Origin: Eopsaltria australis | Lineage: Eukaryota; Chordata; Aves; Passeriformes; Petroicidae | DNA length: 64,000 nucleotides | Assembly: GCA_034509425.1 (NCBI GenBank) | Contig: JAVTVJ010000033.1 | Coordinates: 4,027,001-4,091,000 of the forward strand | Direction of reading: 5' to 3' | In this document: positions 13,431 to 26,874 of the stretch, one piece after another | Numbering within the stretch: the stretch's first letter is position 1 | How the letters are laid out: each line of letters opens with the position of its first letter | Position numbers and translations under genes: made by a program | The notes under the pieces: generated by a model | Told to the model about the DNA's origin: nothing | The model's database searches: none | What the model saw: only the letters and a program-made list of their open reading frames with translations

Positions 13431-15059
13431 GTAAGCTGTGGGCACTGATTCAGTCTCACTTCAGTGTGACCAAAAGTATTTGAGGAAGGAATGTGCACCA
13501 AAGTGCATAGCTCGTTTCTTTTCAATTTGCTTCACTGTCCTTCAATAAACAATCAGGGAATGTTTTTTACTGTGTCTTACTTATTCTTACTAGTTTTTTC
13601 AGGCAAAATTATTTTCTGTCATGTAAATTCCTGTGTTCCTTTCTTGTAAAATTATGCACAACATGCCCTAAAATGATCAAATTATCCAGGATGAAAAAAC
13701 AGTATGGAAAATGTTTAACTGTCTGTCAGGAAAATTGTTGCAATAAAAGTATTGTTTCTGGGTGTTGCAAAGTAATAGACAGGTCTGAGTCTCACCTGTG
13801 GAAAGAATGAAGTGGAAACAAAATTTATGGTCCTCCTGCTCATGATAATGGAAATAATATGAGCACTATAAGCTAAAATGACAACAACTAAAAACTCCCT
13901 TTCTTTTCAGGGGGTGGAGGGACTTTTGCCCAATCTGTTAATTAATTAATATTTGAATGAGGTTAATTTAATTTTGATTAAGGTCCTGGAGATACTCTTT
14001 CTTCAATAAATTCTACTTCTACAAATGTATAATGGACGAGCATGTCTTAGGTGATGCAGATGCTTCCAAAATATATTTTTTGACAAAGTTTAACACCTTC
14101 CAGGAAGAAACATTTCATTTGTTCATTACTGTATCATATATCCATTTACATTCAGTCTTAATGATGCTGAAACAGTAGCTCAGCTAGGCATGACAACAAA
14201 GTTGTGAATAAAAAAATGTTCCAGGGCCTACACTGAAAGCTTTGTCTAATCTGTTTTTCTCATGGCTGGGCAGGAAATGGGGAATATCAGATCAGCCAAC
14301 ATTGAGATGAAAGGGATGGACCACAAACACACTGTAAAAAGAATGATGATTTTACTAATAAAAGAATGCAAGTATTTTCCAAACGTTAAACCCTGCTCTG
14401 AGGAGGTCATATTTGTCAGAGAAGCATTGAAGCATAAAGTCTGTCTTTGACCTTTCAATCCTTATAAGAATAATATTCTCTTTTAATTCAAGTGCCTGAA
14501 AAAAACCCAAAAAAACCAGTATGCTAGATACAGAGATGCTTTCTTTGATCATCAGACATGTCTAAGATGTTTAGCTTTTGTTTCCATTTCTTATTTTGTT
14601 TCATTATATTGGATGTCTGTTGCACAGTCATTCGTATCATGTGTCCACATCCCAAAGAAAACTTTTATTAGCTGGGTCCATTAGATGAAAACCTGTGTGC
14701 TTCTGTATGTATATGGAGAAACAGTTTCCTGAAAATAGCAGGCTGCAAAAAAAGAAAAATATGTGCTGAGGGATAATTTCTCAAAGTCTCCCAGGAACTG
14801 AATAGCTCCAGAAACTGTCAGTCCTTTTGAAGCTTCAAGAACTGACAAACTCAGAATGGCAGAAGTACCTGAATGTGTTCAAGGCCACTAACATTTGCTT
14901 CAGCAAAACATTCTACAGTTCTAACCACATCCAAGAGGCAATAGCTCTACATGTATACAGAGACTACAGCTTCCTATAGATATATGCCTGGTAAAACATA
15001 GGACTCACAGAGGTATTTTTCAACCACTTAGTAAGAAACTACGGGCACATTTCTGTGAC

Positions 15060-15620
15060 ACTGCACCTGAGTAAACTGTTGGAGTTGGGCTCTCAGATGA
15101 TGATCCAGACACATTTCTATGAGTGAGACGGGGTCTGAACTGTGGAGCAGAGTCACTGTGTAAAGTTATTTCTATAAACAACAGCAGCTCAATAAAAGGA
15201 ACAACAGCTTAATTATTATATATTCTAGTAAACACTGGTTGGGATCTGTCTTCACAGCGCAACCTTCAGAGTTGCAAATCCTTTTGTGGCAGACAGGGAG
15301 CATAGTGGCCTGCTCCCAAAGGGATGGAGAACTCGGGGTCAAGGATGACAGGCAGGGCAATGCCCTCACTGACAGAAACAGATCCACAGATCTCCCTGAA
15401 CTACAAGAGCAGAGCAGATCTGGTGCTAGTAAGTAGGTTCAGTCAACAGTTGGCAGCAGGTTGGTAAGTCAACCAGTGTGTACAGGGTCCAAGGTACGTG
15501 TAAGATCCCTGTCAGGATTCAAGTCAGTGTAGAGGCAGGACTCTGTAAGTTCCTTAAACACCCTACATAGTCAATCCAGAACTGTCCTGACTCTATTAAA
15601 TTCACATGCTCTAAACAGCT
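15060..15620. other. Unclassified GC-richer island, possibly LTR-derived
   Basis: The composition is clearly richer in G and C than the flanks. It contains repeated short words such as GGCAG and GTCAA (for example TCAGTCAACAGTTGGCAGCA near 15440). The open frames on both strands here are short and unlike known proteins. In AT-rich bird DNA such islands are usually old transposon insertions. No diagnostic end or domain was recognised, so the class is left open. Confidence 0.3.
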
Positions 15621-16449
15621 CATGGAGAATCAAAATCCATAGCCTCACATAAAATAAAGATTTATCTTTTAGCATACCAGAGAACTCACTTTAATTTCTG
15701 TATCACAGAGATACATTGATTTCATAGTTCATAGGATCAATACTCTACAGAATGTAACACCTCTGCACCATTTCACCTGGGGAAAAGGAATCATTCTCAC
15801 AGGTACAAATGTAGCCAACATTACTAAAACTTTGGTTGGTGCCTTTGTTTCACCAGGGAAGAAGTGAAAAAAGTCAATGAAAAAACGTACCCTTCAGAAT
15901 TAGGATGGAAATTTGGTATTATTTACCAAACAACTTTACATCTTTAAATGAAAATTCAGAATAGTCAGATGAAGGAGAAAAATTTTGCAAATACAAATAT
16001 CATTCTCTTATATTTACAAAGTGCCAGAGATATTTTCATCACAACAGAAACAAAGTGTTTTTAAATTTCTCTCCTCTACTTACTGTGCAAAATGCAGTGC
16101 TCCAGTAGGTATTGTTTCTATTCCCACTCTGTCTGGGTATTTAGAAGAGATCTGAAACTTCAAAGTCTTGTCCTTCTAAAGCATAAAAATATAACACTTT
16201 AGGCAAATTTATGCTAGTAGGATTTGTTTGATCAAAAGTAGTGCTAATCAACCAGAATTCCCTAACAATCAATGAGGAGAAATAAGGACTTGAGGGACAA
16301 ATTAGCTGCCAGAACAGAGGTTACTGGAGTCACTTAGAGATCCCAGTATTTCCCACATATTTTCAAGCTTTATTTCTGAAGCACACAGGAGACCCTCAGA
16401 GAAGAGGGTGTCTGAGCAGCAGTCAAACCTGTTTTGATGCTGCCAGAAA

Positions 16450-16852
16450 TCACCCTGTGACACTTCAACTCCTGTCCAGGTTGGGCAGAGCTGCCTTCCT
16501 GAAAGCTGCAGTGGGCAGTTGCACTTCAGGTAGTGGGGTGATACATGGGGACCCACATTCCAGCTGTACATGTCTGGCACCGTGGGTTTCTGTCACACAG
16601 ACAGGTACATTAGTGAGGGGTAGGGGTCATCAGGAATGCACACAAACCCAGTACCCGCATCTACCCCAGGGAGAAGTGGGTTTGCTGTGTGATTCTGGGT
16701 TGGGGATTAGAAATTCTACAATGAGTTGTAGAAAGATTTTTAGGATATTGATCCTGAATGTGTAGTTCAATGACTGCTGGTTAATTGCATATTGTTAATA
16801 AATCAATAGACCACTTCTATCTTGATTTCTTTCAAGTCCAGGCAAATTGAGG
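16450..16852 (+). repeat. Unclassified interspersed repeat, copy A (LTR-like 3' end)
   Basis: Shares its last 100 bases or so with the copy at about 45.6-46.18 kb, in the same orientation. Common blocks include ATCCTGA-TGTGTAGTT, TTAATAAA-CAAT, ACCACTTC and a terminal TGAGG. The AATAAA in TTAATAAATCAATAG (about 16795) is placed like an LTR polyadenylation signal. The upstream part (from about 16450) is GC-richer than its flanks and only loosely similar between the copies. No coding region was recognised. The 5' boundary is a guess. An ancient LTR is the best reading; a non-autonomous element is also possible. Confidence 0.45.
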
Positions 16853-17883
16853 TTTTTTTTCCCCTGCAACTTACAAGCTAAATTATTAATGATTTTCTTA
16901 ATTAATAATGCAGGCATCTGATATCCACAGCAAAATTAAAATTATTTCAGCCGAAAAAAGATTTTGAGAGATAGAATGTGTCCATTTATAAACAGAAGCA
17001 AGTAGAAATCATGAAATAAAAGCTATGAAATGTTATAAAAGATATGTGAATCTATAAAATACGATTGCTTTCATTTTCTTGTTCTATGCCATTAAGAACA
17101 AAGGGAAGTTAAAAAAAAAAAAAGAAAAAAAAAGCTGTTTAATTATAAAATCCTAACTATCCAGATGTTTAGCTACTTGCAGGTGCTACATTTGTCAGCA
17201 TTTTTTTCACATCATTAACAACTTACAATTATTTATTTTTAAAACAATATTCTTCCCAAGGCCCTGAAATTTCACTTGAGTGACCTTAGACTTCCTTTTA
17301 CAGTGTTTTTGGTACCCATATAAAACAGTAGGAATGGATAATAAACCAATGCCTGTGCTGATCTTGTCAGTTTTCTGGTGATTTTCCTGATCCAGATAAA
17401 GTGCTCTGGTTCCTTGTTAGTTAACTTACAATATGGGTGAAATAGCAGCAGTACTTTATCCACTATGTTTTAAGTGTGCTAACATGACACAGTATTTTAT
17501 ATATATAATCACACTATTAATATTTCTTAGTAATATTTCTTTGCCTGGGGCTATGACACTTCATAGTCTTTGAAGTTCCAAGAAGATATCCTAATGTCTT
17601 TGAACTCAGCTGAAAAACCATTGATCTTGCAAGGTTTAGGATGACCCGTGAAGTCAGCTGAAGTAATGTCCTGCACTAATCCAAGTTGCCATGATTTCAA
17701 AGAATTTAGCTTTCAGTTTTAAAATTTCTGTTTCTGACCCTGTGTTACAAAATAGTTCCTTTTGTTGCAGCACTGTTCTTGTCCCTGTATGTTTCATCAT
17801 AGCACAGGGAGCTTTATAGTAACATTTCTGTTACTTAAGGCTGTCTGGGGGCTGGAATAGGAGGATTGGAGGGTGAAAGGACA

Positions 17884-17910
17884 GGGGGTGTGGGGGTATG
17901 GGGGGAGGGG
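17884..17910 (+). other. G-quadruplex motif
   Basis: Four G runs (5, 5, 6 and 4 G) are separated by loops of 3, 3 and 1 nt (TGT, TAT, A). This fits the standard G3+N1-7 quadruplex pattern with unusually short loops. Further G doublets and triplets precede it from about 17846. It is isolated in AT-rich DNA. No promoter or gene start was seen beside it. Confidence 0.8.
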
Positions 17911-18829
17911 AGTAAAAAATTCACAATAATTACACTGTCTAACTGAAAAATTTAAGGATTTGGTTTGTTTGCTATCTTCAAAAATTAAAATAAACAAGCA
18001 GCCATATAGGTATGAAATTCTCTGTAAGTTGATCACCACTAAAAGAGAAAATAACCTCTTTCTCAAAGCTGTTCTGTTTCCATTAATGTTATTAAGTCCC
18101 ATCTGTGTACCAGTCAGGTGAAATGTGATGCTTCTCCTTCTTCCTCCTGTCCTCCCTGCTGTCTGGAGGTTAGGGAGCTTTTTTGTGAGCTAGAAATTAC
18201 CTTTTGATCTTTTTGAATAGATCATGGACATGTTCTCTAAGCTAAATGGTAGAGCAAAAATTGGGTTTTTTGTATTTATGTTTATTTACATAACATAATT
18301 GATTTCACGTCATAATTGAATACATTCTTCCACCTTTTAAAAGAGAAAATCCCAAACAGAACAACCATGTCAGTAGTCCTTGAAGCAAATAACTATACTT
18401 TATCTATGACGATTGAGTACATTCTATTGTTTTCAAAATAAAAACTTGGCTTCTGCTTATGTGGAGTTTATTAAAATTTTAGGAAGTATAATGGCTCTAA
18501 AAGTGGTACATGTGCATCCCTTGAAATATTAACAGAATGCAGTTGACCAGGAACACTAAGAAATTTCTTTGTCATAACAGTAACACATTTTACATGAAGC
18601 TATTACAATTAAACATTATTATAGCTGTACTAGACTTTACGTACTGATTATTTTGTTTCTGTAATATTGTGATAAAATATTGTCTTTCATTTGAAATAAT
18701 TATTGAGAGGCTTATGTTTTAATAACCAAAAAATATACTGGAAGTTATACAATTGTCTGACAAAAGAAGTGGCAGTTAACTTAAAACAATCTGATTTTGA
18801 ATGAAAAATTTATAATTTATACATGTAGA

Positions 18830-18860
18830 AATTTGTTTGTAATAATTTGTTTGTAATAAT
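18830..18860. repeat. Short tandem duplication, 14-bp unit
   Basis: The unit AATTTGTTTGTAAT occurs twice without mismatch (18830-18843 and 18844-18857), followed by AAT, the start of a third unit. Replication slippage is the likely origin. Confidence 0.9.
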
Positions 18861-20265
18861 GTATTGTCTGTAGTCTGACCAGATTATGCTATTTTAGAGA
18901 ACAAAACTCAAAGAAATTAAAAATAACATAGAATAAATGCCTTCAAAGAATTAAGTAAAGAGCAACAAAGCCATCAGCTAAGATGATTTTCACCTGGATG
19001 CAAAAACTTACTCTTCTCAGATTGATATTTAGGAGGAGACTAACTCACTCAAATATCTCAGGCCTACAAGAGAGTTGCAATAATTTCTGTTTCACAGGAA
19101 ATCTTAACACTTCAGAAAGTAATTCCTACTAGAAAGGTTGAAAAATCAGTATTTAACTGTGCTTTATGTATTTACCTTAACATTATGTGTGACAACTCAC
19201 TCTTAAGGGGTGGGTCATCACCTTATTTCAATGGGAAGATCAAAATAATTTATTGAGTTTAAATCTTATAAAAACTAAAAAAATCAGGCACTGCCTCTTG
19301 TTTAGCCAGATGTTAACAAGCCAAAGAATAAAATGGGGAAAATTATTTTCCATTAATTTTTTCTCTGTATGTATACATATTGTTATCAGATGTGTACAGA
19401 ACTAATTCATTTAATCTGGACAAATGTCAATAAACCCAGTACATTTTTGACAAAATTACTAGAGGATATTGCTTGCTGGCATATGCACAAATTACTTTCA
19501 AAGGAAGAAATATGTACAGGTCTGTTAAATAGTAGGTTTTTTCCCTCCTTGGCTGTGACATATTCGTTTTTAAGTTGTCTTCATTGGCTTTCTAAATAGA
19601 GGGAGGACAGTTTTGTGTGTCAAAAATATAACTTACTAATTTCTTATGGGAAAAAAAAATATATGCTGAATTTAGAGAAAATGGTGGGTTTTTAAAAATG
19701 TCATGTTTAACCAGTTGATCTGTTGGGTATTTGAAGCGTGCATATAGCCCAAAGTGGATGGTAATGACCATTAGTGGCTAAATTCTTCATTCAAGAGACA
19801 CTGCATCCAGTAATAATCATTTGTCTCCAAGCATTGCTCTCTGATACATCTCTGTGGACTGATTCATTCAGTGATTCAACAATTTTATTGTTGTTCTACA
19901 ATGCTATGCTTAATTGTAATAATGATATATTAACATGCATGTATTTTTTTATTATATAAATGTTTTACCCGTATGCTATGGAATTTCACCATTGACCTGT
20001 ATTTTGAAGAAGCAGGATCCTTTCTACCATTCATATTGAATCTTTTGACTAAACTATGAATTTAATATCTGGCACTTTTAAAAACACTATCAAATTCTGT
20101 CTGGATAGATTTTTTTTTTTTTTTTTAATTTTACCAAGCCATTAGCTAGACTCTTCTTTTAGCTTTACAGTAGTATTTCTTTGTACTCACGAGTGGAAAA
20201 TAAATATAATATTTCACTTAAGGCTGCAACTTGTACTTGTGATTATCCATTAGAATGGAAAAAAT

Positions 20266-20295
20266 AAATAATAAAAATTTAAATAATAAAAATTT
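20266..20295. repeat. Short tandem duplication, 15-bp unit
   Basis: AAATAATAAAAATTT is repeated twice exactly. Low-complexity AT-rich sequence. Confidence 0.9.
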
Positions 20296-20977
20296 ATGAC
20301 CACCTACACAAAATGAATGAAAAACAAATGAAGAAAAGCAAAAGCAGTCCATATGCCTGAAAGCTGAAATGAATTCTGAGAAAAGAAGTTCATGTGCTTG
20401 TTTGTGAGTTTATCTTGCACCCTTGCTGAGATACACAAACCTATAGTCAGGCTTCTGTTCAGGCAATGTTTGTGAATGTGGAAAAGAAAGAGAGGACATC
20501 CATTTGTTTAGGGTAGACCAGATGCACATCACTGTGCTCTCCTCTACTTTCTGTTGTGTCTCTACCATTTTCTCAAGGCCACATATGACTAAAATAAGTC
20601 ATGTAGGAAATTTTTGACAGGGTAGAAAGATTCTGGTAGTGGATATTTAAGATTTGACAGTGCTGACATTGAGGATTCACTATGGACACTCAGAAGAAAA
20701 AGTACAGATGATAAAAAAGAGAAAGAGAATGCATTAAGAGGTCTTTTACTGGCCCAGTAAAATAGAATTATAAAAACCCCTCTTGTGGTAAGTTCTTTTA
20801 AGATTTTTGAAAATCTGAATTTTCAAATGAATGAGGAAAGACAGAATACCTTTACTATAACTTCCCTAAACAAATACAAGGTTTCCATAATCTCATAACA
20901 TGTCAACACAAATAATAATTTACTGACTAAATGTTGTAAGAAACATAAAAAACGTTTAATTATTTGGATTCAATATA

Positions 20978-21196
20978 CTGAAGAAATTTTTTACTGTGAG
21001 AGCTGTGGTGTTGGAATAGGCTGTCCAGAGAGGTTGTGGACGCCCCATCCCTAGAAGTCTTCAAGGCCAGGTTGGATGGGGCTTTGAGTAACCGGGTCTA
21101 GTGGAAGGTGTCCCTGCCCATGGCAGGGGGACTGGAACTAGGTTATATTTAAAGTCCCTTACAACCCAAACCATTCCAGGATTCTATGATGCTATG
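20978..21196 (+). mobile_element. CR1 LINE 3' end
   Basis: A strongly 5'-truncated CR1 copy in sense orientation. It has the classic 3' UTR words: TTACTGTGAG (about 20990), AGAGAGGTTGTGGACGCCCC (about 21027), TTCAAGGCCAGGTTGGATGG (21060-21079), GGTGTCCCTGCCCATGGCAG and a tail close to ATTCTATGAT-GCTATG at 21181-21196. It is the best preserved CR1 tail in the window and therefore probably a younger insertion than the others. Confidence 0.96.
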
Positions 21197-21421
21197 GTTT
21201 CTTTTACCTGAATGTCTTTATTGGTCAGCCTGAAAGCCCTATGGCAGTGTAAGGTAATGATGAATGAGCTGTTCTAGGGAGGAACAAAAGATTGAAAAGC
21301 ATTCAAGGAGTAAAAAGATACCCCAGTAAATCTGTTAAGTAGGATACCTAGTGAAAAACTGGAAAATTACTTTGTTTTTTTTTCCAATCTGCACTTTGTT
21401 TTCAATACACTGCTGATCTTT

Positions 21422-21439
21422 GGGGGGGGAGGGGGGGGG
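21422..21439 (+). repeat. Poly-G tract
   Basis: Eight G, one A and nine G in a row. It is a slippage-prone and quadruplex-capable run inside unique DNA. Confidence 0.9.
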
Positions 21440-24400
21440 TAAGTGCTACACAGATTCTGAGCAGAAGTGGGACTCATCCTGCTTTCAACATTACCTAAGC
21501 TCTCTTTATTTTCAGTGTCTAAAATATGTATATAATCTCCAAAATTAATGTAAGTGCCACCCTCAAATATATATCAAAACAGACGCCTTTACAACTTGAA
21601 TTCTTCTCTTCTTTTAGCCCCTGATGACTGCAGAAGGAATTTATTTTTAAATGGTCAAACTTCCTTCCAAGGAATCATGCCTCTAGATTCTTAGCACTCA
21701 GTCCAGGGATCTTTGCTACTAAAACCCAAGTGCCCTCAATATTGGTCACTAGCTGAGGTTTTACTATTTGGTTCTACATATCTGAAGTTGTAGTCAAGCT
21801 TTGAAGTCTTCCTGAATAGCTGTCTCTGAGATAAATTCCTGGTGTCATGGAAAATGATTGAATGAAAAAGAATTTGAATCTTAATTTACTCAAACCCAGA
21901 ATGTGCTATTAACTACTGCTCCTCAAAAATGCATAAATTAAAAGCAATAAGAATGATTTTAAGAATAATATGACAGTATTTTCTAACATGATACTTGGCA
22001 CAGAAATGACTGTTGTTTTCACTTGAAGTAAGACATGATTAACTAATTCTGACTGTACACTTTTCACCAAAATTTGTATTAGATTCTTCTGTTCAGAAAT
22101 AAAGGATGTCATCTTTCTTCTGTGCCTTACATTACCTTTCCTTGGCTTTTCTCCCTTTCTTCTTCCCTTCTTGTCTCTTGGGTCAGATGGAGTATAGGTT
22201 CAGGTACTGCTTTTACACGCATGAACATTGCTGGTAATATTTGCTGTTTCTTTTCTCAATAGAAAAGTATGCAATTCATAGCGTTACAGATCTTATTTAC
22301 ACTTTAATGATGAAAAAAGTTATTTTGTAAGTAATTGGAAAAATACAACTACAACTTTTTAGAAGTGCTTTCTAGAAAATTCTTTATATGATGACAGTGT
22401 TTTGAAGAAGCCTTTAATATACAAAAACTGACAACCATTTGGATAAAAGTGATTAGCATGGATTTGAACTCCTACTTCTGTCATTTTTTTTAAAGTGAGA
22501 CTAGTGTGATATGTATTATAATCAATTTGAAATTATCTCACAGAATTTCTCACCAATTTGCATGTCAATACCTTGATAGAATAACAAACTATATCTGACA
22601 TAAACAGAGACTTATAAAATAAAGGAGAATTAACAACTTCTACTCTGAAGACAGAAAGTACAGTTATGGAGCCACAAATAAAATGACAGACTGTGACATG
22701 CTAATTGCTAAATATCTCTTTCTAGTTAAATACAAGCAATGCTAAGAGATGGTTGGTAGTTTCCAGATGACATTTTCATTTCATGCTTCATATTTTGTTT
22801 TCTGCACCATCCATATATTGTTTCTAACTGAGCTATAATTTTTCAATTGTGAGCCCTTGTAAGAGAGAGTTGTCTGAGAAGCAGAATAGCATATTCCACG
22901 TATTGAAAATAAATTAAGAATTTTCTAGAGCTATATTTTGTCAGAAGGATTGACTTTTGGAGAAAAATTATGTGCTTCATTTCTGTACCAATAAGCAAAG
23001 TGAAGTAGCTTAAGAATTTACTTGGTCCTGCACTGGGAGCTGAGGACCTAAAAATCCTTTCCACTTGGTTTGAATTGTGATCTTGTAAAACACAACTGCA
23101 GATAAGGCAGTCATCATGGCCATTCCAGGGGTCTAGTTTCCACTTGCATGCTTGGAAAATGTATGTTTTATATGTCTCCATCAGAATGTCAGCTCTGGTT
23201 CAACAGACAATCAGAAAAGGACAAAGAGAGTAGAAGGAATATGATGAATTTGCAAATACATATATAAAGCTGTGTCATAAAAATACAATGTGTTTATCTG
23301 TTGTTTTTTGAGCAGAGAGTCCTCATTCATGGAGGTAAATAAAGATGATACACAGGAATTTAAAGTCTTTCCTTTTTTGAAATATTTCTAAACTGTTTTC
23401 AAGACAATAGAGTCCTTTACTTTGTAGTGGATTTGAGCTTGATTTTTACGATAAAAATAAGGGGGTTTTCCTAATCTGTATATTTTTTGTCATTTCAGGA
23501 ACTGTAATTCATTACATATTTTTAACGTATCCTATAGATTTAAAAAAGAAAACAAAACAACCAAACATTAAAAGTATAGAATCAATACCTTGCTACCGAT
23601 AGAAAAAATTGATTATACTACTGATGACTGAAAAGATAAATAAATCTTATTTACAAATATATATGCATATAGTAAGGGAAGATAAAATTTATGGGAACTT
23701 GAGTATTTTTTCTGGATTTAATTTTTGAATGTCAAGCAATATATGTATGCAGAGATAATTTAAAAGGGCTTTAATCATTTAGAGTAAATATATACTTGTT
23801 TTCACATCTTACCATTCATGTGTCTTAAAACCTCTCTTAAAACCCTGTAACAAGATGTCTTTCACTTCTAGCATGAAGGTAATTCCAAAGCCAAAAGTGG
23901 CCACTATAAATGAACAATGGTAACTGCTTCTATGCAGTTACATTATATTATTTCCCTTCCCTTTCCTTCCCTTCTCGAACCTTGCCAAACCTTCCCCAGA
24001 TGACAGTTTCTCCCGTGGGTTTCTCTTCACCATGTCTGAGTGTAGGTGTTTAAAAATTTGGGAGAGCTTGTTAACAGCAGTATGACTCCTTGGAGTGAAA
24101 AAATAAGAATGGCCACCAAATTTTCTCTTGTGCTGCACACACACTCATACTGTCCCTCAAAAACCACAGGGCAATCAGAAGACAGGAAAGTTGTCAAATA
24201 ATGGTTAAGGGTCACTAAGCATAGGTACCAATACAATGATCTATTTAAAAAAAAAGGCATCTATGAAAGTGATAAAGAAGCCTATTAACTATGGCCCAGC
24301 AATTTGATAAGATTCTTTTTTTTCACCCAAATCTCTCTCTAATGTATGTGCTATAGTTGTGCTATTAATGTTATATTAACCTTTAATTTGAAATAGAAAC

Positions 24401-25514
24401 ACTAAGAAAATCATCCTTGAAGCAATGGAAAGGGGAAAATAATGTCTATAAAAAATTGCAGAATGATATTTTACCAAATTTAGGATTATGAGAGAAAAGA
24501 TTAAAAAGCTGTCCTTAACTGATGGGTGAATACTTATGATCATTTAATTGCTCCAAGAAATTCTTTTTAATGGGGTGTATTTGCATTACAGAGATAAACA
24601 GGAAACATTGTTAAAGAAAATTAAGTACACTTTGACACGATGTTTGGAGTACCACTACAATAATTTTCAAGATCGCAATCCTTAAAAAAAAAGTGGTAAT
24701 TATTTAAATAACATTTATCTATGGTGAATTAAAGGTATAGACCTAAGAAAATATAATTTTAGAAGTGAAATATTATAAAGAATAGCAAAATAAGAGAAAC
24801 ACCTCAAAGTGTACATGATATGTACAGCATAACTTTTATGGATATAAGTTATTCAGTGCTTTATGTCTTTGAAAAACTTAAAAATTTATATATTTTTGTT
24901 CTTTAAATAGTCTATTGAGGAAAATTTCAGAATGACAGTCCATCCATATTATTGGTTATGATCCTTCATCTGGCTTCATCTCATCAGCAATAAAACCTAA
25001 TGCCCTGAGGGAAATAACGCTTCACAAATATGAAGCTGTCCAGCTCTGCAATATTAATCCATAGCTCTCAAAATCTTTACATCTAAAACTGAATGTTTAC
25101 ATTTAAAATTTCTCAGTCTTTTTTTTCCCTAAGGGGGAAACAAAGCATTTTTCTTTCATTTTCATTGACAAGACAGCACTTACTCTATTTTGTATGTCTA
25201 CTTTGACCTTGTGGTCCCAGAGGTATTCTATTTTATTATTACATTTTACCAGGCATCTTTTCACTGTTGTGTGTGGGTCTGGCTAGTTTAGAACTGTTAT
25301 ATTAGCAGTATTTATATAAATGAATACATGAATACATGTACTTATGCCTAATTTCCTTATTATATTCTGGAAAAAATAAAAAAATTAATAACTTTACTTC
25401 TGAAGTATATTTTTGAGGTAAATTTCATCATGATTAAATACATTGCATTACCTGTGTACATATCTGTCTATAAAAAATATAAAACAACTACTTCAATGGT
25501 AAAAAAATGAACTC

Positions 25515-25534
25515 ATTATTTATTATTATTATTT
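25515..25534. repeat. ATT microsatellite
   Basis: A short run of ATT units (TTATTTATTATTATTATTTT) inside AT-rich DNA. Confidence 0.75.
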
Positions 25535-26840
25535 TACTTGCATCTATCAATGATAAATGAATAATGTTTAAATTCATGTCATTCTGCTCTTTATTTGAAA
25601 AACATCACATGGTGATTTATTCATGTACACAAAATAAGAGGATCCTTAACATTTGTTGGGCGGGTAGATAAGTTTATTTGTAGAGAACTAAATAATTTAT
25701 AAAGAAAGAGTTAATAAAAGCTGTCAGAGCAAATGGAAAAAAAATACTTGTATGGAAACACATTCAATGTCGAATGACTGTGAATCAGGTAAAAGACCCA
25801 AAAGAACTAGCAAAAACCACTAGACACTCCTTTCTGTACAAAGCTTTTAGCACACTGAAAATTAAATCTTGTGGAAATAAGACTGTAGAAAATATTTTGC
25901 TCATTCAACAAGCCTAGTTGTTTCTTTTTATATTTATCAAATCAAATAGGTAAAAAACCGGGTTTGAATGTAAATCTCTGCATGCTGGACAAGTCCCTCT
26001 CCAGCACTGCAGGAAATACCCCAACGTACTAGCAATGGAACTTGTAAAGAGCTTGTAACATAATAATTAGCAATAAAACATACGAAAATAACCTATATTG
26101 TAGTAATACTACAATTTTATATTCTTATAGAGAAAATATAATCCTTGTACAAGCATATGTTTTATTTATTTTTTATTTTATTTTGAGTCCATAAGTAGCA
26201 ATCAGAGCTCTAAGCCATTGCATACATGAAAAAAGAGCAAGGAAATGCAATTGTTTAGGCTTAGTGGTCCAAATGTATCTAAAAATCCCAGGGGTAATAA
26301 TTATTAGATAGTCACAGTATCTCTTGAAATTACGCAGTTTGTTTTTGGAGCAATTGTAGATCCCACACAGTGAGCCAGAAGGAGGTCATGAGGTGAGGGT
26401 TACAAAAGTTTTGCAATCTGAGTACATGTAGGTCAGTCAAAGGATTATCTGAAGATGTGTCTGTTCAGAGGACTGTGTCCCAAGTATTCATCCTGCTTTG
26501 CATATAAGTTACAGATTCCACATTACAATAGAAACTGAGAAAAAAACCATTATTAACCTGAACAGCTACTTGCTGCTAAATCTTCTAACTTTCTTTACTA
26601 ACGAAATTCTGAGTCACTTGGCAAAAAAAGGAAAGTGTCTTTTATCTAGGGCTCCTCAGAGGATGGATGACAAGCACAAATGCATTCTGAGGCTACAGAA
26701 GAAACTGAGAGGTCATCCTGATGAGATGATAAGCATCCATCTACATGCAATTAAACCACAGACATATGTTGCATTGACAATGCACACAGCAGCAAAATCA
26801 GGAAATATGGGTAAAGAATGTCTGTGAGTTTGCTAACTTG

Positions 26841-26874
26841 TTTTTTTTTTTTTCTTCTTCTTCTTTTTTTTTTT
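26841..26874. repeat. T-rich tract with TTC units
   Basis: A run of T, then CTTCTTCTTC, then another run of T. Simple sequence with no associated element seen. Confidence 0.85.

Larger units (their letters stand above)
9231..16299. other. Mostly unique AT-rich sequence, one GC-richer island
   Basis: No gene recognised. A 16-A run sits at 10507-10522. A GC-richer, less AT-like island at about 15060-15620 stands out and is probably a transposon-derived piece (LTR-like, with a TTCCTTAAACACC stretch near 15550), but it was not classified. A candidate exon at 13363-13430 is listed separately. Sequence near 9652 contains TCATAGAATCA, which resembles a CR1 tail word but has no body attached. Confidence 0.5.
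16853..20977. other. Unique AT-rich sequence with simple tracts
   Basis: No gene recognised. It contains a purine run at 17111-17133, a G-quadruplex motif at 17884-17910, a perfect 14-bp tandem duplication at 18830-18857, a T run at 20110-20126 and a perfect 15-bp tandem duplication at 20266-20295. The remainder shows no structure I can assign. Confidence 0.55.
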
